Source of the DNA: Variovorax paradoxus B4
Lineage (GTDB): Bacteria; Pseudomonadota; Gammaproteobacteria; Burkholderiales; Burkholderiaceae_C
NCBI RefSeq assembly: GCF_000463015.1
Contig: NC_022234.1
Coordinates: forward strand, 248,001-312,000
Reading direction: 5' to 3'
DNA: 64,000 nucleotides
The position numbers were made by a program, and so were the translations under genes. The notes under the pieces are model-generated. The model made no database searches, was not told where the DNA came from, and worked only from the letters and a program-made list of their open reading frames with translations. The stretch's first letter is position 1; each line of letters opens with the position of its first letter. Positions 25,398-34,198 of the stretch are shown here, piece by piece.

Positions 25398-26801
25398 ATG
25401 ACGCATCCCACCGCATTGCCGCAACTCGCCACGCTCGACGCCATCGACCGTGCCCACCTCATTCATCCCGTCTCGCCCTGGCGCACGCACGAGCAGCGTG
25501 GCCCCGCCGTGCTGGCCTCGGCCCGGGGCGCGTGGCTCACCGATGCGAACGGGCATGAACTGCTCGACGCCTTTGCCGGCCTGTGGTGCGTGAACGTGGG
25601 CTACGGCCAGGAGAGCGTGGTGCAGGCCGCGGCCGAGCAGATGCGGCGCCTGCCGTACGCCACCGGCTACTTCCACTTCAGCAGCGAACCGGCCATTCGC
25701 CTCGCGGAGAAGCTGGTGCAGATCGCGCCCGCATCGCTGACCCGCGTGTACCTGACGCTCGGCGGCTCGGAGGCCGTCGATGCCGCCGTGCGCTTCATCG
25801 TGCAGTACTACAACGCCATCGGCAAGCCGTCGAAGAAGCAGTTCATCGCGCTGGAGCGCGGCTATCACGGCTCCTCGTCCACCGGTGCGGGCCTCACGGC
25901 CTTGCCCGCCTTCCATCGCGGCTTCGACCTGCCGCTGCCCACGCAACACTACATCCCGTCGCCCAACCCGTACCGCCATGCAGACGGCGCCGATCCGCAG
26001 GCCTTGATCGCCGCATCGGTGGCCTCGCTGCGCGCCAAGGTGGCCGAACTGGGGGCGGACAACGTGGCCGCCTTCTTCTGCGAGCCGATCCAGGGTTCGG
26101 GCGGCGTGATCGTGCCGCCCAAGGGCTGGCTCAAAGCCATGCGCGATGCTGCGCGCGAGCTCGACATCCTGTTCGTCGTCGACGAGGTCATCACCGGCTT
26201 CGGCCGCACCGGACCCATGTTCGCCTGCGAGGCCGAGGGCGTGGAGCCCGACCTGATGACCATGGCCAAGGGCCTGACCTCGGGCTATGTGCCGATGGGC
26301 GCGACGATGATGTCGGAGAAGGTCTATGCCGGCATCGCCGACGGTGCGCCGGCGGGCGTGTCGGTCGGCCACGGCGCGACCTATTCGGCCCACCCGGTGA
26401 GCGCCGCGGTCGCGCTCGAGGTGCTGCGCCTGTACGAAGAGGGCGGCGTGCTCGCCAACGGCCAGCGCGGCGCGGCCCATTTCGCGGCCGGGCTCGATGC
26501 GCTGCGCACGCACCCGCTGGTGGGCGAATCGCGCCACCGCGGCCTGCTGGGCGCGCTGGAACTGGTGAGCGACAAGCAGAGCAAGCGCGGCTTCGATGCG
26601 GCGCTCGGACTGTCGGACCGCATCTTTGCCGCCGGCTACCGCAACGGCCTGGTGTTCCGCTCCTTCGGCGACCACATCCTCGGCTTTGCGCCGGCGCTCA
26701 CCTTCACCGAGGACGAGTTCGCCCAGATGTTCGCGCGCCTGAAGAAAACGCTCGACGAGGTGCTGGACGCCGCCGATGTGCGCGCGGCTCTAGCAGCCTG
26801 A
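25398..26801 (+). CDS. class III (omega) aminotransferase
   Basis: 467 residues from the ATG at 25398. The N-terminus HPVSPWRTHEQRGPAVLASA is typical of the beta-alanine/pyruvate and putrescine aminotransferase branch. FVVDEVITGFGRTG contains the PLP-binding Asp, and MTMAKGLTSGYVPMGA the Schiff-base Lys. It moves an amino group from an amine or omega-amino acid to pyruvate or 2-oxoglutarate. An AsnC regulator gene 71 bp downstream and the three-gene dehydrogenase after it are probably part of the same pathway. Confidence 0.92.
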   Translation: MTHPTALPQLATLDAIDRAHLIHPVSPWRTHEQRGPAVLASARGAWLTDANGHELLDAFAGLWCVNVGYGQESVVQAAAEQMRRLPYATGYFHFSSEPAIRLAEKLVQIAPASLTRVYLTLGGSEAVDAAVRFIVQYYNAIGKPSKKQFIALERGYHGSSSTGAGLTALPAFHRGFDLPLPTQHYIPSPNPYRHADGADPQALIAASVASLRAKVAELGADNVAAFFCEPIQGSGGVIVPPKGWLKAMRDAARELDILFVVDEVITGFGRTGPMFACEAEGVEPDLMTMAKGLTSGYVPMGATMMSEKVYAGIADGAPAGVSVGHGATYSAHPVSAAVALEVLRLYEEGGVLANGQRGAAHFAAGLDALRTHPLVGESRHRGLLGALELVSDKQSKRGFDAALGLSDRIFAAGYRNGLVFRSFGDHILGFAPALTFTEDEFAQMFARLKKTLDEVLDAADVRAALAA

Positions 26802-26872
26802 GCGGGAAAGCACTGCCCCAGCACCGCGCCGGCAAAGCAGAATCGGATCCTCTTTCGTTTTTCAGGACTGCC

Positions 26873-27367
26873 ATGTCTGAAGCTTTCAAGATCGACCGAC
26901 TCGACCTGCGCATCCTGGCCCAGCTGCAGCAGAACGGGCGCATGACCAACGTCGACCTCGCGGATGCGGTCGGCCTGTCGCCCAGCCCCTGCCTGATCCG
27001 CGTGAAGCGGCTGGAACAGGCCGGCTACATCGCCGGCTACGGCGCACACCTGCGGCTCGAGAAGCTCGGCGACACGCTCACCGTGTTCACCGAGGTCACG
27101 CTGCAGGACCACCACCGCGAAGACTTCGTGCGCTTCGAGGCCGCCATCCGCGAGGTGGACGAGGTGCTCGAGTGCCACCTGGTGAGCGGCGGCTACGACT
27201 ACCTGCTGCGCTTCCTGACGCGCGGCGTCAACCACTACCAGGAAGTGATCGAGGAACTGCTCGAACGCAACATCGGCATCTCGAAGTACTTCAGCTACAT
27301 CGTCATCAAGTCGCCGTTCATCAAGACGCACTGCCCGATCGAACGGCTGTTTCCCCACCCGCGCTGA
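26873..27367 (+). CDS. Lrp/AsnC-family transcriptional regulator
   Basis: 164 residues. AsnC-type HTH at about 8-60 (ILAQLQQNGRMTNVDLADAV, then SPSPCLIRVKRLEQAG). C-terminal RAM/ligand domain with VLECHLVSGGYDYLLRF. Such proteins sense amino acids and regulate adjacent catabolic genes. It lies between the aminotransferase and the oxidoreductase operon, both probable targets. ATG at 26873 is the family start; open sequence further upstream belongs to the aminotransferase region. Confidence 0.93.
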   Translation: MSEAFKIDRLDLRILAQLQQNGRMTNVDLADAVGLSPSPCLIRVKRLEQAGYIAGYGAHLRLEKLGDTLTVFTEVTLQDHHREDFVRFEAAIREVDEVLECHLVSGGYDYLLRFLTRGVNHYQEVIEELLERNIGISKYFSYIVIKSPFIKTHCPIERLFPHPR

Positions 27368-27386
27368 CCGGCGCTCTCGACTGTCC

Positions 27387-27770
27387 ATGCCCGAATCCAC
27401 GCCCAGTTCCTCCCGCCCGCCGGCCCGCTTCGTGCGGCTTGCGGAAACCGACCGGCCCGCGCTGGCCTTCTTGATCGACGGCCAACCGGCCACCGCGCTG
27501 GCCGGCGACACGCTGTTGGTGGCGCTGCTGAGCCAGGGACGGCAGGTGCGGGACAGCGAGTTCGGCGACGGCGCGCGCGCAGGCTTCTGCCTGATGGGCG
27601 CCTGCCAGGACTGCTGGGTGTGGGCCGCTTCCGGCGAGCGGCTGCGCGCCTGCTCGACGACGGTGGAGGCGGGCATGTCGGTGCTCACGCGGCCGCCGGT
27701 GGGGCAGTGGCCCATGACACCCGATTTGAAGGAACTGCTGGCACGCCAGGCCGCGGAGAGCGGCGCATGA
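27387..27770 (+). CDS. small 2Fe-2S subunit of HcnA/opine-oxidase-type dehydrogenase
   Basis: 127 residues. Ferredoxin-like fold with the cluster cysteines in GFCLMGACQDCWV and RACST (pattern C-x4-C-x2-C then C). It resembles HcnA and the small subunits of octopine/proline-type dehydrogenases. It would pass electrons between the FAD subunits encoded next. The stop overlaps the following ATG by four bases (ATGA). Confidence 0.9.
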   Translation: MPESTPSSSRPPARFVRLAETDRPALAFLIDGQPATALAGDTLLVALLSQGRQVRDSEFGDGARAGFCLMGACQDCWVWAASGERLRACSTTVEAGMSVLTRPPVGQWPMTPDLKELLARQAAESGA

Positions 27771-29182
27771 GCGACACCTCTTCCGGCGCATCTTCCAGCG
27801 CACCGCGCGTGGTCGTAGTGGGTGCGGGCCCCGCGGGCATGCGCGCGGCGCAGGCACTGGTGCAGGCCGGCGTACGGCCGATCGTGGTCGACGAAGGCCG
27901 GCGCGACGGCGGCCAGATCTACCGGCGCCAGCCCGAAGGCTTCAAGCGCCCCTATGCCAAGCTCTATGGCACCGAGGCCGACAAGGCGCAGGCGCTGCAC
28001 CGCGACTTCGATGCGCTGCGCGACCAGGTCGACTACCTCGGCGACACACTGGCCTGGAACCTCAGCGAAGGCGCGCTGCACGTCGTGCGCGGCGGCGAGC
28101 CGCAGGTGCTGCCGTTCGATGCCCTGATCGTCTGTTCCGGCGCCACCGACCGGTTGATGCCGGTGCCGGGCTGGCACCGCGCCGGCTGCTATAGCCTCGG
28201 CGCCTCGCAGATTGCGCTGAAGGCGCAGGCCTGCGCCATCGGCGCGTGCACCGTGTTTCTCGGCAGCGGCCCGCTGCTGTACCTCGTCGCGTCGCAGTAT
28301 GTGCAGGCCGGCGCGCAGGTGATGGCCGTGCTCGATACCTCGCCATCGGCCAAGAGCTGGGGCGCGATGGCCGGGCTGCTCGCGCGGCCTCGGCTCGCGC
28401 TGCGCGGGCTGGCGCTGATCCGCGGCTTGCGCCGTGCCGGTATGAAGGTGCTGCAGGGCGTGACGCCGCTGCGCATCGACGGCGACGACAGCGCAGGCGT
28501 GCAGGCCGTGGTGGTGCGCGACGTTCAGGGCCATGAACAGCGCTTCGAATGCGATGCGGTGGGCCTCGGCTGGCATTTGCGCGCCGAGACGCAACTGGCC
28601 GATCTCGCGCGCTGCGAGTTCGACTTCGAACCGCTGAGCCGCCAATGGCTGCCACGCATCGATGCCGAGGGGCGCAGCAGCACGCGCGGCGTGTACCTGG
28701 CGGGCGATGGTGCCCGCATCCTCGGTGCCGATGGCGCGGAGGCCGCCGGCCGGCTCGCGGCGCTCTCGGCATTGGCCGACCTGGGCCATGCAAAGGGCCA
28801 GGCGCTCCACGGCGCCGAAGCCGCCGCGCTGCAGCGTACGCTGGCCCAGATGAACCGCTTCCGCGAAGGCCTGGCGCGCGCCTTTCCATGGCCGCATGCG
28901 CAAGCGGCGGCGCTGCCCGACGACGCGATCGTGTGCCGATGCGAAGCCGTGACAGCCGGCGAGCTGCGCCGCTGCGTCAACGAGATGGACAGCCGCGAAG
29001 TCAACCGCGCCAAGGCCTTCAGCCGTGTCGGCATGGGCCGCTGCCAGGGCCGCTTCTGCGGCCATGCCTCGGCCGAGATCGTCGCGCAGGCCAGTGGCGT
29101 GCCGATCGAACTGGTGGGCCGCCTGCGGTCGCAGGCGCCGGTCAAGCCATTGGCGATGAGCACGCGCGAGGTTCAGGCATGA
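27767..29182 (+). CDS. FAD/NAD(P)-dependent oxidoreductase subunit (HcnB/OoxA-like)
   Basis: 471 residues. N-terminal dinucleotide motif VVVVGAGPAGMRAAQALV at about 15-32, a second Rossmann motif near VFLGSGPLLYLVA, and a C-terminal 2Fe-2S domain with IVCRCEAVTAGEL and GRCQGRFCG. This arrangement matches HcnB and opine-oxidase A subunits. Translationally coupled to both neighbours. Together the three subunits oxidise a C-N bond of an amino acid or opine; cyanide synthesis is not implied, as this family is wide. Confidence 0.9.
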   Translation: MSDTSSGASSSAPRVVVVGAGPAGMRAAQALVQAGVRPIVVDEGRRDGGQIYRRQPEGFKRPYAKLYGTEADKAQALHRDFDALRDQVDYLGDTLAWNLSEGALHVVRGGEPQVLPFDALIVCSGATDRLMPVPGWHRAGCYSLGASQIALKAQACAIGACTVFLGSGPLLYLVASQYVQAGAQVMAVLDTSPSAKSWGAMAGLLARPRLALRGLALIRGLRRAGMKVLQGVTPLRIDGDDSAGVQAVVVRDVQGHEQRFECDAVGLGWHLRAETQLADLARCEFDFEPLSRQWLPRIDAEGRSSTRGVYLAGDGARILGADGAEAAGRLAALSALADLGHAKGQALHGAEAAALQRTLAQMNRFREGLARAFPWPHAQAAALPDDAIVCRCEAVTAGELRRCVNEMDSREVNRAKAFSRVGMGRCQGRFCGHASAEIVAQASGVPIELVGRLRSQAPVKPLAMSTREVQA

Positions 29183-30333
29183 GCGAAATCAAGAACACCG
29201 ATGTGCTGATCCTGGGCGGTGGCCTCATGGGCACCACCGCCGCTTTCTTCCTGCGCCAGCAGCACGGCCTGTCGGTCACGCTGCTCGAGCGCGAGCTGGT
29301 GGGCCGCCAGGCCAGCGGCTCCAACTTCGGCAATGTGCGGCGGCAGGGCCGTGTGCTGGCGCAGATGCCGCTGGCCAACCGCGCGCGCGCCGTCTGGGGC
29401 CGCGTGAAGGAGTTGCTGGGCGAAGACCTGGAGTTCGTGCCCTACGGCCACCTGCGCGTCTGCTACACCGAAAAGCAGGCCGCCACCTTGGAGCAGCATG
29501 CGAAGGACGTGAAGCCGCTCGGCCTCGACCTCGAGCTCTTCAACGCCGAGCAGCTGCGCAAGCGCTGGGGCATCTTCGCGCCCGAGGTGGTGAGTGGTTC
29601 GCTCTCGCCGAACGACGGCCATGCCAATCCGCGCCTGGCCGGTCCGGCCTTTGCGCGGGCGGCTCGCCGCGCCGGCGCGAACATCGTCGAGCAGGCCGAG
29701 GTGATGCGGGTCGAACAGGACGACGCAGGCTTCACGGCGCACACTGCCGACGGACGACGTTTTCGCGCGTCGCAGCTGCTGGTCGCCTGCGGTGCGTGGT
29801 CGAACCGCATGGCCGAACAGTTCGGCGAGGCCGTACCGATGGAGGCGCGCGGCCCGCAGATGGGCGTGACCGAGCCGCTGCCTTACGCCATCGGTCCGTC
29901 GATCGGTCTTTCTTCGCCGATTGAGCACGAAGGCCTGTACTTCCGCCAGATCGCGCGCGGCAACATCGTCTTCGGCGGCGGGCTCAAGGGGCCGGCGCAT
30001 GCGGACCGCGTGCGCGCCTACGTCAAGCCGGACAACGTGCTGCGGCAGCTGCGCGAGCTGCGCCGCTTCGTGCCGGCCTTCGAGCATGTGCAGCTGATCC
30101 GTGTGTGGAGCGGCATCGAGGGCTATACCGCCGACTGGCAACCCGTGATGGGCCCCAGCGCGCGCGTGCCGGGGCTGCACTACGCCTTCGGATTCAATGG
30201 CGAAGGCTTCGCCATCAGCCCCGGCGTGGGCGAGACCATGGCCGAGCTGATCGCCACCGGAAAGACTTCAACGCCCATCGAGAGCTTCTCGATCGGCCGC
30301 TTCGCCTCCGAGTTGGCGAAGCGGGCTGCCTGA
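29179..30333 (+). CDS. FAD-dependent oxidoreductase, catalytic subunit (HcnC/OoxB-like)
   Basis: 384 residues, DAO fold. VLILGGGLMGTTAAFFLR at about 9-26 binds FAD; QASGSNFGNVRRQGR and the C-terminal GLHYAFGFNGEGFAISPGVG are characteristic. It overlaps the preceding stop (ATGA). As the likely substrate-oxidising subunit it would form an imine hydrolysed to an oxo acid, fitting the aminotransferase and AsnC genes upstream. A 12-bp palindrome GGTCTCGAGACC (30343-30354) lies between this stop and the convergent AraC gene. Confidence 0.9.
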   Translation: MSEIKNTDVLILGGGLMGTTAAFFLRQQHGLSVTLLERELVGRQASGSNFGNVRRQGRVLAQMPLANRARAVWGRVKELLGEDLEFVPYGHLRVCYTEKQAATLEQHAKDVKPLGLDLELFNAEQLRKRWGIFAPEVVSGSLSPNDGHANPRLAGPAFARAARRAGANIVEQAEVMRVEQDDAGFTAHTADGRRFRASQLLVACGAWSNRMAEQFGEAVPMEARGPQMGVTEPLPYAIGPSIGLSSPIEHEGLYFRQIARGNIVFGGGLKGPAHADRVRAYVKPDNVLRQLRELRRFVPAFEHVQLIRVWSGIEGYTADWQPVMGPSARVPGLHYAFGFNGEGFAISPGVGETMAELIATGKTSTPIESFSIGRFASELAKRAA

Positions 30334-30359
30334 AGCGCGCAGGGTCTCGAGACCGCAGG

Positions 30360-31130
30360 TCAACAGTACTCGCTGCCTTTCAGCAGACGCCGAGGCGCCT
30401 GGCCGGTCACGGAACGGAACTCGCGGATAAAGTGCGACTGGTCGGCATAGCCAGCCTCGACAGACAGCTGTGTGAGGCTGGATGCCTCGCCGTACAGCGA
30501 CAACGCATGGCGCATGCGGATGATGGAGGCGAGTTGCTTTGGTGTCGCACCGACGGTACGGCGGAATCGTTTTGCCAGCCAGTCCACGCTGACGCCCAGA
30601 TCCGACGCAAGCGCTGCGATGCGGATCGTTCCGACGCTGTTCTCGATGGCTCGCAGGGCCTCGCTCACCAGCATGTCGGCGGGCCGCCTTCGTCGGGCGA
30701 GAAGAAAGCGCTCCAGGAAGTCCACGCGCTGCAGATCGTCCCGAGCCGCAGCCACGGCTGCGCAAAGACCTGCCAGGTCGGCGTCCGCCACCAGGGAGGC
30801 AAGATCGAGCGTGGTGCCGAACAGGCCTTCTGCGGGCAGGTCGAAGAACTGCGCAGCGCCCGCAGGACGGAAAGCAGCGAGCACGATGCCGCCGCCGGCC
30901 GAGGTGTGCATCGAACGTGCGGTGTCGCGCAGTCCCGTCAGTGTGGCTTGGGGCAGGCGGCGTGTCTTCGGTCCATCCAGTTGTTCGGCATAGCCGCCGT
31001 AGCGAATGCCGAGCAAGATGCTTGGCTCCGGCATGAGCAGGCGAGTGGCGGCCTCGGCGGTTTCGACGATCACAAAATTCCGCACCTGGTCTGCGAGGGC
31101 GGGGGTGGCTGGCAGCAAGCGCATGCGCAT
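30360..31130 (-). CDS. AraC-family transcriptional regulator
   Basis: 256 residues from the ATG at 31130. The C-terminal double HTH is clear (IAALASDLGVSVDWLAKRFR, then LTQLSVEAGYADQSHFIREF and TGQAPRRLL). The N-terminal 150 residues match the group with a DUF6597-like effector domain. It is divergent from the SnoaL-like gene at 31238 (107-bp gap), its likely target. Open frame upstream to 31640 runs antisense to that gene and is not used. Confidence 0.9.
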   Translation of the reverse strand: MRMRLLPATPALADQVRNFVIVETAEAATRLLMPEPSILLGIRYGGYAEQLDGPKTRRLPQATLTGLRDTARSMHTSAGGGIVLAAFRPAGAAQFFDLPAEGLFGTTLDLASLVADADLAGLCAAVAAARDDLQRVDFLERFLLARRRRPADMLVSEALRAIENSVGTIRIAALASDLGVSVDWLAKRFRRTVGATPKQLASIIRMRHALSLYGEASSLTQLSVEAGYADQSHFIREFRSVTGQAPRRLLKGSEYC

Positions 31131-31237
31131 TGGCCGATGGTAGCGGGGCGCCCTTTTCTTGTGTGACGCACTGATTTTGTTCAATTGCCGAACCTGCGTG
31201 CTGCCTAGCATGGAGCTCCATCCATTCAGGAGAAACC

Positions 31238-31681
31238 ATGCAAGACGATTTGAAGGCCCGAAACAGCCAACTGATCCGGGCACTCTATGAAGAGTGGCTG
31301 TCGCACGGACGCTTCGAGGAGCTGCAGGACGCGATCGCGGATGACTACGTGGGGCCCAACGGCGAGAGCGGCGCCGCGGGCTTTGCGACGACCATGAATG
31401 GCTTGCGCAGCGCCTTTCCGGACATCCGCTTCCAGGTCGAGGACCTGATCGCCGAGCCGGACAAGGTCGCAGTGCGCTGGCGCTGGCAGGCCATTCACGC
31501 TGGCGAGTTCCGCGGCCTGGAAGCGTCGCACCGCCGAGTGGAGAACACAGGCATTGCCATCTACCACTTGCGCCACGGCAAGATCGTGCGCTCCTGGCTG
31601 GAAACCGACCGGCTGGGCGCGCTGCAGCAGATTGGCGCACTTCCTGCCGGGGTGGGTGCTTCGCCCCTGCGCAGCAACTAG
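31238..31681 (+). CDS. SnoaL-like ester-cyclase-family protein
   Basis: 147 residues. Cone-shaped alpha+beta barrel family: LIRALYEEWLSHGRFEELQD at the start, DYVGPNG, then VRWRWQAIHAGEF and HLRHGKIVRSWLETDRLGA. Members range from polyketide cyclases to isomerases of small molecules. It is preceded by CAGGAGAAACC. Divergent AraC gene suggests inducible expression. No specific reaction can be assigned. Confidence 0.85.
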   Translation: MQDDLKARNSQLIRALYEEWLSHGRFEELQDAIADDYVGPNGESGAAGFATTMNGLRSAFPDIRFQVEDLIAEPDKVAVRWRWQAIHAGEFRGLEASHRRVENTGIAIYHLRHGKIVRSWLETDRLGALQQIGALPAGVGASPLRSN

Positions 31682-31733
31682 ATGCGGCCGGAACACCCGC
31701 GGGAGCGTCGATGCAGTCCTGTCGCCGTGTCCT

Positions 31734-33182
31734 TCACGCCGATTGCAGCCGGCCGGCTTGACGCCGGGTATTCGCGATCAGGGCCGCGCCGGCAAAGCAA
31801 AGGACCGCAAGCAGCACCAGCGCAGAACTGGCCCCTTGGGTGAAGGCCGCCACATCCGGGTTCGAAAGCCCCGGGCCGCCATTTCCCAGAATCATGCGTT
31901 GCGAACCGGAAGGAAGCTGTGCCATCGCCACGCTCAGCGTCAGCGCGGTTCCGATCATGATGCCCGTGTTCTGCAGCGTTGACCGGACGCCGTTGGCGAT
32001 GCCTCGACGCTGGGGCACCACGTTCTGGAGGATCGATGTGTTGTTCGGCGTCACGAAACTCCCGATGCCCAGGCCGAGCACCCAGAGGCACAGCGACAGC
32101 TGCACGGCGCCGATCGTCGGCTGCAGCAGGGCGGCCAGCAGCGCCAGGGCGCATCCCGCGAGCAGCATGCCGCCCACGCAGATGGATTCGGGCCTGAAGC
32201 GTCGCGTCAGGGCGCCTGCCACCGGCGCAGCCATCAGCATGCCGAATGCCACCGGTGCGATGCGCAGGCCCGCCTGCGATGGCTGCAGGCCCGCACAAGC
32301 CTGCAGATACAAGGCCACCAGCAGCAGCGGTGCCGTCTGCGTCATCGACAGGAGCAGGATGCCCGCGTAGGCGGTCCGGCGTCCCGGGTCGCTGAACAGC
32401 GAGGGGTCGACCAACGGGCTGGCCACACGCATCTGAACGCCGGAGAAGAGGGCGATGGCGCAAAGCCCTGCGAGCATGAATGCCCACACCGGCGTGCTGG
32501 TCCAACCGTGGGTGCCGGCCATCGAGAGTGCATAGGTCACGCATCCGATGCCGACGAGGGACAGCGCCGCGCCTGCCAGGTCGAAGCGCTCGGCCCGGGC
32601 GGCCGCGCCCCTTGGCAGCACCTTCCAGGACCACGCCAGCACGCCAAGCCCGATCGGCACGTTGAGCATGAAAAGAACGCGCCATCCCCACCACGACACG
32701 ACGAAGCCACCCGCCAGCGGGCCCACGACCTGGGCCAGCGCCGCGACCATGGCGAGCACGCCGAGCGCCAGCCCCATCTTGCGGCGGCCGAAGGCATCGC
32801 CCACCAAGGCGCTGGCGTTGGCCATGACGCCGGCCGCACCGACGGCCTGGGCGATGCGGCTCGCCAGCATCAGTTCGGCGGTGGGTGCGAAGGCGCATGC
32901 CGCACAGGCAGCCACGAAAAGCCACAGTCCCGCGAGGAAGAGCCGGCGCCGTCCCCAGAGATCGGCCAGGCGTCCGAAGCTCAGGATGCAGACGGTGCTG
33001 ACCAGCATGTAGGACAGCAGGATCCAGCTCGCCTGCGCCGGCGAGGCGTGCAGGCTCCGCGCCACGGCCGGCAGCGCGACATTGAGTGCGCTGAGATTGA
33101 GAAAGCACAGCAGTGCGCCGGAACTGGCGGCAACGAGCACCGCCCAATCGGCCCTGCCGGCGTCGGGGTCGTCATCGGCCAT
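31734..33182 (-). CDS. MFS transporter, DHA2 (EmrB/QacA) drug:proton antiporter type
   Basis: 482 residues with about 14 hydrophobic segments, as usual for DHA2. Motif A-like loop GRLADLWGRRRLFLAG (about 70-85) and antiporter motif C-like stretch GPLAGGFVVSWWGWR are visible. It would export or import a small molecule across the inner membrane. It ends the amidase-Bug-MFS operon, with a 7-bp gap to the Bug gene, so it may export or take up a compound of that pathway. Confidence 0.9.
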   Translation of the reverse strand: MADDDPDAGRADWAVLVAASSGALLCFLNLSALNVALPAVARSLHASPAQASWILLSYMLVSTVCILSFGRLADLWGRRRLFLAGLWLFVAACAACAFAPTAELMLASRIAQAVGAAGVMANASALVGDAFGRRKMGLALGVLAMVAALAQVVGPLAGGFVVSWWGWRVLFMLNVPIGLGVLAWSWKVLPRGAAARAERFDLAGAALSLVGIGCVTYALSMAGTHGWTSTPVWAFMLAGLCAIALFSGVQMRVASPLVDPSLFSDPGRRTAYAGILLLSMTQTAPLLLVALYLQACAGLQPSQAGLRIAPVAFGMLMAAPVAGALTRRFRPESICVGGMLLAGCALALLAALLQPTIGAVQLSLCLWVLGLGIGSFVTPNNTSILQNVVPQRRGIANGVRSTLQNTGIMIGTALTLSVAMAQLPSGSQRMILGNGGPGLSNPDVAAFTQGASSALVLLAVLCFAGAALIANTRRQAGRLQSA

Positions 33183-33189
33183 CGTCGAT

Positions 33190-34155
33190 TCAGTCTTCGC
33201 TCCTGAACCCCGAGGCCTTCACGATGGGGCGCCAGTACGCGCGGTCCTCGTTCATGATCCGCGTCACTTCCGCGCCGGGGAGCCCCGTCGGCTCCAGGCC
33301 CATGCGATCGACCTGCGCGCGCACCTGCGGATTGCGCATGGCGGCGAGCAGGGCGACCTCCAGCTTGGCGGCCACGTCCTTGGGCGTTCCTGCCGGCACG
33401 AAGGCGGCATAGGCGGCGTTGGCGCGGTCGAAGGCGTCGTAGCCCGACTCCTTGATCGTCGGAACGTCGGGCAGCCAGCTCAGCCGCCGGGTGCCCGCAA
33501 CGCCCAGGACCCGCAGCTTGCCCGTGCGGTGGAGTTCGAGTTGGCTGGCGAGTGCGTCGGCGCCGAGCGGTACGTGGCCTCCGACGATGTCGGTCGCGAG
33601 CGGCGCGCCGCCCTTGTAGGTGACCGGCGCGAGCGGCACGCCGATGGCCTTGGACAGCTGCAGCACGCTGAAGTGCAGTCCGCCTCCGAGGTTGGTCAGC
33701 CCCACGCTGGCGCCGGCGGGGTTCTTCCTGATCCACGCGACGTATTCGGGAACCGTCCTGAACGGCTGGTCTGCGCCGGCGGAAAGGACACTGGGCACGA
33801 TCGCCAGGTGCGCGACCGGGATGAAGTCCTTGTCGACGTCGTAGTTCAGCCGTGCATAGGTCATCGGAAAGAGAACGAAGGGCGGCGTCGAGCCCAGCAG
33901 GATGGTGCGGCCGTCGGGCCGTGCGGCCTTGACGGCCTCGATGGAAATGCGCGTCGACGCGCCGGGCCGGTTCTCCACCAGCACAGGCTCCTTGAGCGTG
34001 GTGCGCAGGTCCTCGGCCAGCGAACGCGCCAGGCTGTCGAGCGCGCCACCGGGCGGAAAGCCGATGACCAGCCGGATGGGCGCATCGGCATGCGCAGCGG
34101 CGCCGATCAGGGCGATCGACGCACCGAGAAGAAGTGTCTTGAGGAAAGAGGCCAT
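33190..34155 (-). CDS. Bug/TctC-family periplasmic receptor
   Basis: 321 residues. Signal peptide MASFLKTLLLGASIALIGAA with cleavage near AHA-DAPIRL. PIRLVIGFPPGGALDSLARS and LVENRPGASTRISIEAVKAA are diagnostic of the Bug family. No TctA/TctB permease is nearby. The adjacent amidase (43 bp upstream) suggests that an amide is the ligand. The longer open frame to 34575 is antisense or overlapping noise. Confidence 0.92.
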   Translation of the reverse strand: MASFLKTLLLGASIALIGAAAHADAPIRLVIGFPPGGALDSLARSLAEDLRTTLKEPVLVENRPGASTRISIEAVKAARPDGRTILLGSTPPFVLFPMTYARLNYDVDKDFIPVAHLAIVPSVLSAGADQPFRTVPEYVAWIRKNPAGASVGLTNLGGGLHFSVLQLSKAIGVPLAPVTYKGGAPLATDIVGGHVPLGADALASQLELHRTGKLRVLGVAGTRRLSWLPDVPTIKESGYDAFDRANAAYAAFVPAGTPKDVAAKLEVALLAAMRNPQVRAQVDRMGLEPTGLPGAEVTRIMNEDRAYWRPIVKASGFRSED

Positions 34156-34198
34156 GGTGGGGTACCTGCTGGGTTGAGAACGAAACGGAGGGGCGGAC

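Noticed and set aside
27387..30333. Hydrogen cyanide synthase
   Set aside because: The three subunits resemble HcnABC, but the same architecture serves opine and proline-type dehydrogenases, and the aminotransferase/AsnC context favours amino-acid oxidation.
30343..30354. GGTCTCGAGACC as a bidirectional terminator
   Set aside because: It is a perfect palindrome between convergent genes, but it leaves no loop and no T-run follows; kept only as a note.
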